DNA of 27,589 nt from Pseudomonadota bacterium (GTDB taxonomy: Bacteria > Pseudomonadota > Gammaproteobacteria > Xanthomonadales > Xanthomonadaceae), in assembly GCA_023390905.1 (NCBI GenBank), contig JAEWBY010000093.1:1-27589 (forward strand), given 5' to 3'. The notes under the pieces were generated by a model. That model ran no database searches. It had not been told where the DNA came from and saw nothing but the letters and a program-made list of their open reading frames with translations. The translations under genes were made by a program, and so were the position numbers. Position 1 is the stretch's first letter, and the number at the start of each line of letters is the position of its first letter. This document shows, in pieces, positions 1 through 8,199 of the stretch.

Positions 1-432
1 ACGACCGCCAGCGCAACCGTCGCGCCCGCGGCCACCACCGCGCCCGGCCCCGCGCCCGCCTCCGATCCCAGGCCGATCGACGAAACCCCCGCCGCACCCG
101 TGCGTACCGAACCACGCCCGGCCGCGACGACAGCGTCCACGCCCACATCGCCTTCGCGCACGAGCACTGCGCCGGCGACGATCGCCAGCGCCGACAGCAG
201 CGCGCGCTACATCCTGCAGGCCGGCGCATTCGAAGCCTCCGGCGATGCGGAAGCGACCAAGGCCAAGATCGCCCTGCTCGGCCTCAGTGCACGTGTGGAG
301 TCGGCGCAGATCAACGGCAAGACCGTGTACCGCGTGCGCATGGGGCCGTACGGCACCGCCAGCGAACTGGCCGAAGCCAAGCGCAAGCTGTCTTCCGGCG
401 GCCTGCCGGCGATGGCGGTCAAGGCGCAGTAA
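1..432 (+). CDS. SPOR-domain protein, C-terminal part (5' end outside window)
   Basis: The reading frame is open from base 1 with no stop, so the gene starts upstream and only its last 143 residues are seen. The first part is a low-complexity Ala/Pro/Thr linker, typical of FtsN/DedD-like proteins between a membrane anchor and a peptidoglycan-binding domain. From about base 208 to the stop lies a SPOR domain: it opens with YILQAGAF, contains KAKIALLGL and VYRVRMGPY, and ends PAMAVKAQ. SPOR domains bind denuded peptidoglycan glycan strands at division septa, so the protein probably acts in the periplasm, anchored in the inner membrane. That anchor is not visible here. In related genomes such a protein often follows argS, but this cannot be checked in the window. 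The stop is four bases before the next start, suggesting co-transcription. Confidence 0.85.
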   Translation, partial: TTASATVAPAATTAPGPAPASDPRPIDETPAAPVRTEPRPAATTASTPTSPSRTSTAPATIASADSSARYILQAGAFEASGDAEATKAKIALLGLSARVESAQINGKTVYRVRMGPYGTASELAEAKRKLSSGGLPAMAVKAQ

Positions 433-436
433 GCCG

Positions 437-1367
437 ATGCGTGACCGCTCCGGCGCCGCACGGGACGGCCGCGCCGCGATCGCGTGCGCGCACGGCGATC
501 ATTCGTCGACGCGTTTGCATCGAGTACCTGCCGCACGCCCGGCCTTGGCGGCGCTGCTGGTTTTCTCATGGGCACTCGCCGGCTGCGCGGGCACGCCAAT
601 CATCGAACGCATCGACGCGGGCGCACCGCTGGATCGCACGCAGATCGCCCACGTCGATACGGCGCAGTTCCTCGCCGGCGAATTCGTCGCGCGCGATGGC
701 ACGCATCTGCCGTGGCGGCTGCTGCGGCCGGCCACGATTGAACCCGGCCGGCGTTATCCGCTGGTGCTGCAACTGCACAGCTCCGGCGGCATCGGTGCCG
801 ACAACCAGCGGCAGCTTGAAGTCATGGCGAAGGCCTGGGCGTTGCCGGATATCCGCGCGCGCTATCCGGCCTTCGTGCTGGTGCCGCAGTTCCCGGTGCG
901 CAGCGCCAATTACGATGATCCGGACATGCCACGCAGTGCGGTCGCCTCGCCTGCGCTTGGCGCCGCGATGGAACTGGTCGATCACTTCCTCCGCGAAGAA
1001 ACCGCCATCGATCCTGCGCGTGTCTATGCCACGGGCTTCTCGATGGGCGGCTCGGCCGCATGGCTGGCGCCCACGCTGCGTCCCGGCCGTTTCGCCGCGA
1101 TCCTGCCCGTTGCCGGCATCGCACCGGCCGACGATCTCGCGCCGGCACTGCGCGATCTTCCAATCCTCGCGCTGCACGGCGATGCGGACACCGAGAATCC
1201 CATCGACGCGGACCGGCGCATGATCGCGCGGCTGCACGCGATCGGCGGCCGCCAGGAAACTGCGGCAATACACCGGTCTGGCCCATTCCCCGCCGGGCGA
1301 TCAACTGCCCGGACTGTGGTGGCGCGACTGGCTGTTCGCGCAGCACCGCCAGCCCGTCTCTCCCTGA
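437..1367 (+). pseudogene. Lipoprotein alpha/beta hydrolase (esterase/depolymerase-like), frameshifted near its end
   Basis: The first about 273 residues read in one frame: a basic N-terminus, a hydrophobic stretch and a lipobox (LAGC, Cys at about residue 52), then an alpha/beta-hydrolase fold. Visible motifs are LVLQLHSSGG (oxyanion region), the nucleophile elbow GFSMGG, and the acid region LHGDADTENP. Near 1257-1259 (an AAA run) the frame breaks. The expected C-terminus, with GLAHSPPGDQ and WWRDWLFAQH, continues one base out of phase to a TGA at 1365-1367. Removing one A restores a protein of about 309 residues with the catalytic His; as written the His is lost and the frame runs on into the next gene. 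The family resembles secreted PHB-depolymerase/prolyl-oligopeptidase-like esterases; the substrate is unknown. It could be a sequencing error rather than a true pseudogene. Confidence 0.75.
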
Positions 1368-1393
1368 ATCACCGCAACATTCCGGAGCATCTC

Positions 1394-2143
1394 ATGAGCC
1401 GTACCGCCCTCATCACCGGCGCCACCTCGGGTTTCGGCGCCGCCGCCGTGCGTCGCTTCATCGCCGGCGGATGGCGCGTGATCGCCACGGGCCGTCGCGG
1501 CGATCGCTTGCAGGCACTGGTCGATGAACTCGGCGCCGACCGCGTGCACGCGCTGTGTTTCGACATGCGCGACGAAGCGGCGATGAACCGCGCGCTCGAC
1601 ACCCTGGCCGCACCCTTCGCCGATATCGATCTGCTGGTCAACAACGCCGGACTCGCGCTCGGCACGTTGCCCGCGCAGAACGCGGATCTGTCCGACTGGC
1701 ACACCATGATCGCCACCAACATCGAGAGCCTGGTCACCCTGACCCACCGGCTGTTGCCGCAGCTCATCGCACGCAAGGGCGCGATCATCAACATCAGTTC
1801 GATCGCCGGCAGCTATCCGTATCCGGGCGGCAATGTCTACGGGGGCACCAAAGCCTTCGTCACCCAGTTCTCGCTGGGCCTGCGCTCGGATCTGCATGGC
1901 ACCGGCGTGCGCGTGACCTCGATCGAACCGGGCATGGCGGAAACCGAGTTCACCCTCGTGCGCACGCATGGTGATCAGGCCGCCTCGGACAAGCTCTACG
2001 CCGGCGCCTCGCCGATGACCGCCGAAGACATCGCCGAATCGATCCACTACGTCGCCACGCTGCCGCCGCACCTCAACATCAACCGGCTGGAGATCATGCC
2101 GGTGACGCAATCGTTCGCGGGATTCCAGGTCGCGCGGAACTGA
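1394..2143 (+). CDS. Short-chain dehydrogenase/reductase, YdfG-like
   Basis: A 249-residue classical SDR. The ATG at 1394 has a GGAG ribosome-binding site at 1384-1387; a longer in-phase reading upstream is only the frameshifted hydrolase. The cofactor motif TGATSGFG is at residues 8-15, NNAG at the end of beta-4, the catalytic Ser in NISSIAGSY, and YxxxK as YGGTK. The ATGRR after beta-2 suggests NADP(H) preference. It is closest in feel to the YdfG family, which oxidises L-allo-threonine, serine and other 3-hydroxy acids and reduces malonic semialdehyde, with the typical EPGMAETEF and the LNINRLEIMP C-terminal part. Cytosolic. It follows the hydrolase by 26 bases and may share its transcript. 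The exact substrate cannot be read from the sequence. Confidence 0.9.
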   Translation: MSRTALITGATSGFGAAAVRRFIAGGWRVIATGRRGDRLQALVDELGADRVHALCFDMRDEAAMNRALDTLAAPFADIDLLVNNAGLALGTLPAQNADLSDWHTMIATNIESLVTLTHRLLPQLIARKGAIINISSIAGSYPYPGGNVYGGTKAFVTQFSLGLRSDLHGTGVRVTSIEPGMAETEFTLVRTHGDQAASDKLYAGASPMTAEDIAESIHYVATLPPHLNINRLEIMPVTQSFAGFQVARN

Positions 2144-2170
2144 TCGCGCGCACCGCTTCGGCGCGCGATC
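2142..2170. terminator. Hairpin between convergent SDR and speA genes
   Basis: Perfect 10-bp arms GATCGCGCGC (2142-2151) and GCGCGCGATC (2161-2170) with a 9-base loop. It begins at the SDR stop codon and lies between two convergent genes, where a bidirectional terminator is expected. There is no clear T tract, so intrinsic termination is an inference from stem strength and position. Confidence 0.5.
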
Positions 2171-2228
2171 TGTCTGCGCCACGTCGACGTCGCGCTGTCC
2201 AGCGCCCGCGACGCGGCGCTGGCGCCAC

Positions 2229-4121
2229 TCAGCCCAGCGGTTCGTCCGACAGATACGTATAGCCGGTCAATCCGGCTTCCAGCGCGTCGGCCAGCGCTTT
2301 CGATTCCTCCGCGGGCAACGCGGCCGCGGCAACGCGTTCGCGATACACCGTGCGCAGATCGTCCAATCGATAGCCCACGTAATCGAGCATCACGTCGGTG
2401 GTGTCGCCACGGCGCTGCTGCATCAGCTGATAGCCCGCGCCTTCGCTGGCACGCACTTCCACCGCGTCGGTGTCACCGAACAGGTTGTGGATGTCGCCGA
2501 GGATTTCCTGGTAGGCGCCGACCAGGAAAATGCCGAGCCGGTAGCTCTGTCCCGGCTTGAGCCGATGCAGCGGCAGCGAGCTGTCCAGGCCTTCGTTCTC
2601 GACATAGGTATCGACCATGCCGTCCGAATCGCAGGTCATGTCGGCGATCACGCCGCGTCGATCCGGCGCCTCGTCCAGGCGTTCGATCGGCACGATCGGA
2701 AACACCTGATCAATGGCCCAGACATCGGGAATCGATTCGAACACGCTGAAATTGACGAAATACTTGTCGACCAGCCGTTCGTTGAGTTCATCGAGCAGAT
2801 CGCGATGGCTGCGCTCCTCGCTGCTCAGGCGGCCGCGCACCGCGTGGGCGATGGCGTAGAACAGATCATCGATGCGCGCGCGATGCACCAGATCGATCTG
2901 CCCCAGCGCATACAGCGACAGGCCTTCGCTGTGGTGATGCTGCGCTTCATGGAAGAGTTCGACCGCCGGCCGCGCATCCAGATCCGCGTGGATCTCGCGC
3001 AGGTGGCGGATCACCGCCGGCTCGTCGTCATGCGCCTGCGGCACGCGGCCTTCCGGCGCCTGCTCGACTTCGGCCACGTTGACCACCAGCACCGCGTGGT
3101 GCGCGGTCATCGCGCGGCCGCATTCGGTGACGATGCGCGGCGGCGGCAGGCCGTTCTGCTCGCACGCTTCGGCCAGCGGCTGCACGATGTTGCTGGCGTA
3201 CTGGTTGAGCCCGTAATTGATCGAGCAGTAGCTGCGCGATCGCGTGCCTTCGTAATCGATGCCCAGCCCGCCGCCGACATCGACATGGCTGATCGTCGCG
3301 CCCAGTTTCGACAGTTCGACGAAATAGCGCGTGGCCTCGCGCATGCCGTTGGCGATGTCGCGCACGTTGGAAATCTGCGAGCCCATGTGGAAATGCAGCA
3401 GGCCGAGCGAATCCTGGAGACCGGCATCGCGCAGCTGCTTCCACAGGTCCAGCACCTGGCGCGGCGAGAGACCGAACTTGGCCTTGTCGCCGCCGCTGTT
3501 CTGCCACTTGCCCGCGCCGAGTGTCGCCAGGCGCATGCGCACGCCGAGGCCGGGCTTCACGCCGAGCTTGCGCGCCTCTTCGATCACCAGCGGCAGTTCG
3601 GAGGGCTTTTCCACCACGATGAACGTCTGCAGGCCGAGCTTGCGGCCGATCAGCGCCAAGCGGATGTATTCGCGATCCTTGTAACCGTTGCAGACGATCA
3701 GCCCGCCCGGCCGCGACAGCGCCAGCACCGCCATCAGTTCCGGCTTGCTGCCCGCTTCCAGTCCAAAGCCTTCACCGGCATGCGAGGCCAGCGTGCCGGC
3801 CACGCCGCGATGCTGGTTGACCTTGATCGGATAGACCGCGGTGTAGCCGCCGCGATAATCCCAGTCGGCCTGCGCCTGCGCGAACGCCGCCTGCAGCTTG
3901 CCGAGGCGATCGCCGAGGATGTCGGGGAACCGCACCAGCAACGGCAGCTTGGCGCCCTCGGCGCGCGCCGCATCGACGACCTCGGGCAATGGAATGGCCG
4001 GGCCGGCCTGGCCGGCGGGCGACACCACGATGCGGCCATCGGCGTCCACGTCGAAATACCCTTCCGCCCAGTGCGGGATGGAATAGGTCCTGCGGGCTTG
4101 GTCGGTGGACCACTGGCTCAT
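2229..4121 (-). CDS. speA: Biosynthetic arginine decarboxylase
   Basis: A 630-residue protein of the usual length for SpeA. It decarboxylates L-arginine to agmatine, the entry step to putrescine, using PLP and Mg2+. Evidence: the PLP lysine in YPIKVNQHRG (Lys about 100), the glycine-rich PLP-phosphate region VDVGGGLGIDYEG, and the C-terminal active-site cysteine region IADMTCDSDG. I chose the ATG at 4121 (MSQWSTDQARR) because the upstream in-phase residues are Arg-rich, unlike the family, and would run through the divergent promoter region. It is divergent from speE, giving a compact polyamine locus. No agmatinase or agmatine deiminase gene is visible in the window, so the middle steps must be encoded elsewhere. 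Confidence 0.96.
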   Translation of the reverse strand: MSQWSTDQARRTYSIPHWAEGYFDVDADGRIVVSPAGQAGPAIPLPEVVDAARAEGAKLPLLVRFPDILGDRLGKLQAAFAQAQADWDYRGGYTAVYPIKVNQHRGVAGTLASHAGEGFGLEAGSKPELMAVLALSRPGGLIVCNGYKDREYIRLALIGRKLGLQTFIVVEKPSELPLVIEEARKLGVKPGLGVRMRLATLGAGKWQNSGGDKAKFGLSPRQVLDLWKQLRDAGLQDSLGLLHFHMGSQISNVRDIANGMREATRYFVELSKLGATISHVDVGGGLGIDYEGTRSRSYCSINYGLNQYASNIVQPLAEACEQNGLPPPRIVTECGRAMTAHHAVLVVNVAEVEQAPEGRVPQAHDDEPAVIRHLREIHADLDARPAVELFHEAQHHHSEGLSLYALGQIDLVHRARIDDLFYAIAHAVRGRLSSEERSHRDLLDELNERLVDKYFVNFSVFESIPDVWAIDQVFPIVPIERLDEAPDRRGVIADMTCDSDGMVDTYVENEGLDSSLPLHRLKPGQSYRLGIFLVGAYQEILGDIHNLFGDTDAVEVRASEGAGYQLMQQRRGDTTDVMLDYVGYRLDDLRTVYRERVAAAALPAEESKALADALEAGLTGYTYLSDEPLG

Positions 4122-4153
4122 TGCGCTGGCTCGGCACGACGAAAAGGGCGTGC

Positions 4154-4159
4154 ATTCTA
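4154..4159 (-). promoter_or_regulatory. Candidate -10 element of speA
   Basis: On the minus strand the hexamer TAGAAT (5 of 6 match to TATAAT) lies 32 bases upstream of the speA start codon. No convincing -35 was found at the right spacing, so this is a weak prediction. Confidence 0.35.
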
Positions 4160-4246
4160 ACCCCCGCGGCGTGGTGGGCCGATGACAGCGCACTCGCCTG
4201 TCTGCCTCTGCACGCCCGCCGCCACGGCCTGTCACCGGCGCTCCGG

Positions 4247-4252
4247 TACAAT
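4247..4252 (+). promoter_or_regulatory. Candidate -10 element of speE
   Basis: TACAAT (5 of 6 match to TATAAT) lies 30 bases upstream of the speE ATG, giving a short leader of about 24 bases. A good -35 box is not evident. Together with the speA element it makes a divergent promoter region of about 160 bases. Confidence 0.35.
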
Positions 4253-4282
4253 CCGCGTCCCCGTAACGCGGCGAAGCCCACC

Positions 4283-5146
4283 ATGACGAACGACAACTGG
4301 TACATCGAACACTTCCAGCCGACCGGCTCGGCCATCGGTTACCGCATCACCGGCAAGCTGGACGAGGTGCAGTCGCCGTTCCAGAAGATCGAGATCTACG
4401 ACACCACCGACTGGGGCAAGTTGATGATCATCGATGGCGCGGTGATGCTCACCTCGCGCGACAACTTCTTCTATCACGAGATGATCAGCCACCCGGCGCT
4501 GTTCACCCACGCCAACCCGAAGCGCGTGGTGATCATCGGCGGCGGCGATTGCGGCACGCTGCGCGAAGTGCTCAAGCACCCGGGCGTGGAAAGCGCCACG
4601 CAATGCGACATCGACGAGCAGGTCACGCGGATGTCGGAGAAGTATTTCCCCGAGTTGTGCGAGTCCAACTCCGATCCGCGCGCCGAGCTGTTGTTCGACG
4701 ACGGCGTGGCCTACATGAAGAACTGCCAAGCCGGCAGCGTGGACGTGGTGATCGTCGATTCCACCGATCCCGTCGGCCCGGCCGAAGGCCTGTTCAACAA
4801 GGCGTTCTACGAGAGCTGCTTCCGCGCCCTGAAAGACGACGGCATCCTCGTGCAGCAGTCCGAATCACCGCTGGCGCTGCTGGATCTCATCAAGGAAATG
4901 CGAGCGGAAATGGGCAAGGCGGGCTTCACCACGTTCAAGACGCTGCCGTTCCCGCAACCGTGCTATCCGACGGGCTGGTGGAGCGTGACGATGGCGCGCA
5001 AGAATGCGGCGGGAACGCAGGGCGGTTTTGGATATCGCAGGGACGATGCCGCGGGCAAAACCTTCGACACGCTGTACTACAGCGCGCACCTGCACGAGGG
5101 TGTGCTGGTGGCGCCGCCCTTCGTGGCACGGGCACTGGGCGAATAA
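4283..5146 (+). CDS. speE: Spermidine synthase
   Basis: A 287-residue polyamine aminopropyltransferase, which moves the aminopropyl group of decarboxylated S-adenosylmethionine to putrescine. Motifs: N-terminal beta-domain signature WGKLMIIDGAVMLT, the decarboxylated-SAM-binding loop IIGGGDCGTLRE (residues 84-95), and the catalytic Asp region VDSTDPVGPAEGL (Asp about 159). The loop reads GGGDCG instead of the more usual GGGDGG. The ATG at 4283 (MTNDNWYIEHF) is the family start; longer in-phase readings run into the speA promoter region. There is no strong Shine-Dalgarno. A strong intrinsic terminator follows the stop by about 20 bases, so speE is probably a single-gene transcript. SAM decarboxylase (speD) is not in the window. 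Confidence 0.96.
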   Translation: MTNDNWYIEHFQPTGSAIGYRITGKLDEVQSPFQKIEIYDTTDWGKLMIIDGAVMLTSRDNFFYHEMISHPALFTHANPKRVVIIGGGDCGTLREVLKHPGVESATQCDIDEQVTRMSEKYFPELCESNSDPRAELLFDDGVAYMKNCQAGSVDVVIVDSTDPVGPAEGLFNKAFYESCFRALKDDGILVQQSESPLALLDLIKEMRAEMGKAGFTTFKTLPFPQPCYPTGWWSVTMARKNAAGTQGGFGYRRDDAAGKTFDTLYYSAHLHEGVLVAPPFVARALGE

Positions 5147-5166
5147 ACCCGTTTCACCTTGCATGG

Positions 5167-5193
5167 AAGCCCCGCAACGCGGGGCTTTTTTTT
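5167..5193 (+). terminator. Rho-independent terminator after speE
   Basis: Arms AAGCCCCGC (5167-5175) and GCGGGGCTT (5179-5187) around a 3-base loop, followed by a run of eight T (5186-5193). A textbook intrinsic terminator for speE; on the opposite strand it lies just past the stop of the gene at 5209-5703. Confidence 0.92.
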
Positions 5194-5208
5194 GGCCGAA
5201 GCCGTCGA

Positions 5209-5703
5209 TCAATCGCCGAGCGCGGCGCCGTCCTTCGGATTGGCGAGCCAGCCGCCGACGTCCTCGCCGAGCTTGTCGACCGTGCGTCCCAGCACCGAGC
5301 ATGCGCCCTTGAAGCCGGCGAAGGCGCCGCCCATCGAATTGCGCCGCGCCTTGAACGAGGCGACCTTCTGCCCGCCATCGAACAGCGTGCCGCGGATTTT
5401 CGTGTACGTCTGCCGGCCCATGAAGGCGTTGCCCATGTTCACCGAATCGACGATCTCCACGTGCAGCACGCGGCCCGATGCGGTGTCGGGCGTTCCATCG
5501 GCAAGCACCACCGAAGGGCCGTGCCGCTTGATGGAATCGGACAGCTTGGTGCCGAGCGAGCACTCGGCCTTGATCGCGTCGGAGATTTCGTTGTCCTCGA
5601 CGTAGGGCACCGACGCCGGCACGGTCACGCTCTGCGCGGACGCGGCAGGCGCACCGGCGATGGCCAGCGCCGCAGCGCAGATCAGCAGGAAGGGATGGCG
5701 CAC
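5209..5703 (-). CDS. Small secreted protein of unknown function
   Basis: I do not recognise the family. The product is 164 residues with a clear signal peptide (RHPFLLICAAALAIAGAPAASAQ, cleavage probably after ASA), so it should be periplasmic or secreted. I set the start at GTG 5703: on the minus strand an AAAGGAG box sits six bases before this GTG, and the upstream ATGs in the same frame would place that box inside the coding region. The mature part holds two cysteines (AECSLG and KGACSVLG) that could form a disulfide, a beta-rich centre (RVLHVEIVDS, QTYTKIRGTLFDGGQKVASF) and a Gly-rich C-terminal helix region. It is transcribed away from the P-II gene, 108 bases downstream of it. No function is claimed. 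Confidence 0.75.
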   Translation of the reverse strand: MRHPFLLICAAALAIAGAPAASAQSVTVPASVPYVEDNEISDAIKAECSLGTKLSDSIKRHGPSVVLADGTPDTASGRVLHVEIVDSVNMGNAFMGRQTYTKIRGTLFDGGQKVASFKARRNSMGGAFAGFKGACSVLGRTVDKLGEDVGGWLANPKDGAALGD

Positions 5704-5811
5704 ATTCAACTCCTTTGGGGTCATCATCAGATCAACGGACCGGACGTCGAATCCGGCCATCATTCCGCGCACGGGCCATGCCCGGATCGGTGCTCCTTCA
5801 CGCCGTTCGAT

Positions 5812-6150
5812 TCATAGGGCGTCGGCATCCAGCTCGCCGGTGCGGATGCGCACCACGCGTTCCAGTTCGTAGACGAACACCTTGCCGTCGCCGATCTTGC
5901 CGGTGCCGGCCGCCTTGACGATGGCTTCCACGACCGACTCCACCTGCTCGTCCGTCACCGCGACCTCGAGCTTCACCTTGGGCAGGAAATCGACCACGTA
6001 TTCGGCGCCGCGGTACAGCTCCGTGTGGCCTTTCTGCCGCCCGAACCCCTTGACCTCGGTGACGGTGATGCCGGCAATGCCGGACTCGGCCAGCGCCTCG
6101 CGGACATCGTCCAGCTTGAAGGGCTTGATGATGGCCATGATCATCTTCAT
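5812..6150 (-). CDS. glnB: Nitrogen regulatory protein P-II
   Basis: A 112-residue P-II signal protein, exactly the family length. It senses 2-oxoglutarate and ATP/ADP, is uridylylated by GlnD on a T-loop tyrosine when nitrogen is short, and controls targets such as GlnE, NtrB or AmtB. Evidence: N-terminal IIKPFKLDDVREAL, the T-loop GFGRQKGHTELYRGAEY with Tyr51 as the uridylylation site, and the C-terminal signature TGKIGDGKVFV and RIRTGE. GlnB and GlnK cannot be separated reliably by eye. No amtB lies beside it, and the position next to ubiK and comM argues for the GlnB-type copy. A GGAG ribosome-binding site lies about 8 bases before the ATG. It is divergent from ubiK; the 173-base gap shows no obvious sigma-54 (-24/-12) promoter. 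Confidence 0.94.
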   Translation of the reverse strand: MKMIMAIIKPFKLDDVREALAESGIAGITVTEVKGFGRQKGHTELYRGAEYVVDFLPKVKLEVAVTDEQVESVVEAIVKAAGTGKIGDGKVFVYELERVVRIRTGELDADAL

Positions 6151-6323
6151 GCAGCGGTCTCCGGATTCACTCGCATCAGCATATCGCGGTTGCGGCCATC
6201 CCGGACCTCGGGTTCAATGGAGCCGGAATGCGTTTCGGATTTTTCCGACAGCGCCGCGCTGCAGCCACTGATGGCCGCATCCCGAGCACCCCGGCAAGCT
6301 GGGTGCCCTGCCGGAGAACACTG

Positions 6324-6593
6324 ATGATTGACCTCAACCACATCGACGACCTCGCCCGCCGCCTCAGCGATCTGATTCCCCCCGGCCTGCGCGAATCGCG
6401 CGAGGAACTGCAGCAGGCGTTCAAGGGCGCGTTGCAGAGCGGCCTGTCGCGCCTGGATCTGGTCACCCGCGAGGAATACGAGGTCCAGCGTGCGGTGCTG
6501 CTGAAGACGCGCCAGAAACTGGAAGCGCTGGAACGCACGGTGCGCGCGCTGGAAACCGCCACGGCGACGCCGCCGACCTCCACGCCTCACTGA
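6324..6593 (+). CDS. ubiK: Ubiquinone biosynthesis accessory factor UbiK (YqiC/BMFP family)
   Basis: An 89-residue acidic, highly helical protein of the BMFP/YqiC family, now called UbiK, which assists the aerobic ubiquinone-biosynthesis enzymes through UbiJ. Evidence: N-terminal IDLNHIDDLARRL, a central PGLRESREELQQAFKGALQ amphipathic helix, and a C-terminal coiled coil with the typical LVTREEYEVQ and L-T-R heptad pattern (VLLKTRQKLEALERTVRALE). The ATG at 6324 follows a GGAG box at 6312-6315; a longer in-phase frame upstream is not protein-like. comM begins 11 bases after the stop, so the two are probably co-transcribed. Confidence 0.92.
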   Translation: MIDLNHIDDLARRLSDLIPPGLRESREELQQAFKGALQSGLSRLDLVTREEYEVQRAVLLKTRQKLEALERTVRALETATATPPTSTPH

Positions 6594-6604
6594 GGCCACC
6601 CTCC

Positions 6605-8115
6605 ATGAGTCTGGCGCTGGTGCACAGCCGTGCACGGGCGGGCGTGTCCGCGCCTTATGTCAGGGTCGAGGTGCATCTTTCCGGAGGACTTCCGCAGACG
6701 CATATCGTCGGGCTGCCGGAAGCGGCCGTGCGGGAATCCCGCGATCGCGTGCGCGCGGCCATCCTGTGCGCGCAGTTCGAATTTCCGGCACGGCGGATCA
6801 CCGTCAATCTCGCCCCCGCCGATCTGCCCAAGGAAGGCGGCCGTTTCGATCTGCCGATCGCGCTGGGCATCCTGGCGGCGAGCGGGCAGATCCCGCGCGA
6901 GGCGCTGCTGGATCACGAATTCCTCGGCGAACTCGGCCTGACGGGCGAACTGCGGACAGTCGACGGCGTGCTGCCTGCCGCACTCGCATGCGCCGCAGCG
7001 GGCCGCACGCTGATCGTGCCCAGCGGCAGCGGAGCTGAAGCCGCGCTTGCGCATCGCGTGCAGGCCCACACCGCACGCACGCTGCTGGACGTCTGCGCCG
7101 CACTCACCGGCACCCGATCGCTGCCGATCGCGGAGGCTCCGGCGCCCTCGTGCGCATCCATCGCGGATCTGCGCGACGTGCGCGGACAGACACAGGCACG
7201 GCGCGCGCTCGAGATTGCCGCGGCCGGCCATCATCATCTGCTGCTGGTCGGGCCGCCCGGCTGCGGAAAAACACTGCTTGCGTCCCGCCTGCCCGGCCTG
7301 TTGCCCGAGGCCAGCGAAGAAGAAGCCCTCAAGAGCGCGGCGATCGCCTCCGTCAGCGGACAGGGGCTCGACCCGGCGCGCTGGCGGCAGCGTCCGTTCC
7401 GCAACCCGCACCACACCGCCAGCGCCGTGGCCCTGATCGGCGGCGGCGCGCAGCCGCGCCCGGGCGAAGTCTCGCTTGCACACAACGGCGTGCTGTTTCT
7501 CGACGAACTTCCCGAATGGGACCGGCGCGCACTGGAAGTGCTGCGCCAGCCCCTGGAATCCGGCGTGGTCACGGTGTCGCGCGCCGCGCGCACCGCCGAA
7601 TTCCCCGCGCGCTTCCAACTGGTGGCGGCGATGAATCCCTGCCCATGCGGTTGGGCGGCGATGCCAGTGGTCGATGCCGATGCTCGGCCGATATCGTGCG
7701 CCGCTATCGCGGCCGTGTTTCCGGACCGTTGCTGGATCGCATCGATTTGCATCTGGCTGTCGCACGCCTTCCGCCACAGGCGTTGCGCCCTGACGCCCCG
7801 TCGGGCGAGGACACGGCCACCGTGCGTGCGCGCGTCGAACGTGCACGGGCCATCCAGGACGCACGACACGGACGGCTCAATGCGCAGCTAGGCCAGGATC
7901 AGATGCGCCTGTCATGCCGCCTGGCCGAGAGCGATCAACGCCTGCTCGAAGTTGCGATCGATCGCCTTCACCTCAGTGCACGATCGATGCAGCGCATCCT
8001 GCGCGTGGCGCGCACCATCGCTGATCTCGCCGGAACCCCGGACATACTGACCGAACATCTGACTGAAGCCCTGAGCTACCGCTCTTCAGGAGACGCGAGC
8101 CCATCGTCCGCATGA
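6605..8115 (+). pseudogene. comM: ComM/YifB family Mg-chelatase-like AAA+ ATPase, frameshifted
   Basis: ComM (YifB) is a hexameric helicase that drives branch migration during natural transformation. The first frame gives the N-terminal Lon-like domain (PQTHIVGLPEAAVRESRDRV), Walker A GPPGCGKT at residues 216-223, Walker B NGVLFLDELPEW, and the zinc-like NPCPCG. At the G run 7653-7655 the frame breaks. The proper continuation (GGDASGRCRC, VRRYRGRVSGPLLDRIDLHL, SARSMQRILRVARTIADL) is in another frame to the TGA at 8113-8115. Adding one base near 7651-7655 restores about 503 residues, the normal length. As written, the C-terminal sensor-2 and lid parts are lost. The high conservation on both sides of the break suggests a recent mutation or a sequencing error rather than an old pseudogene. 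Confidence 0.88.
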
Positions 8116-8199
8116 CGTGCAAGACCGCTCGATGCTCCGCTGCCCCATCGCTTCGATCCGACCGCCACGAACGGGGCGCATGCAGCGCCGCGCGATCAC

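Noticed and set aside
245..2143. A single 632-residue ORF covering the hydrolase and the dehydrogenase
   Set aside because: It exists only because a one-base frameshift removes the hydrolase stop. The middle (about 1260-1393) is not protein-like, and the dehydrogenase has its own ribosome-binding site and family start.
2487..4160. A 557-residue plus-strand ORF opposite speA
   Set aside because: It is the antisense shadow of speA, with His/Arg/Ala-rich composition typical of GC-rich antisense frames and no domain.
6277..6304. A riboswitch or attenuator before ubiK (GCACCC ... GGGTGC hairpin)
   Set aside because: The arms are only 6 bases, there is no T tract and no recognisable riboswitch pattern.
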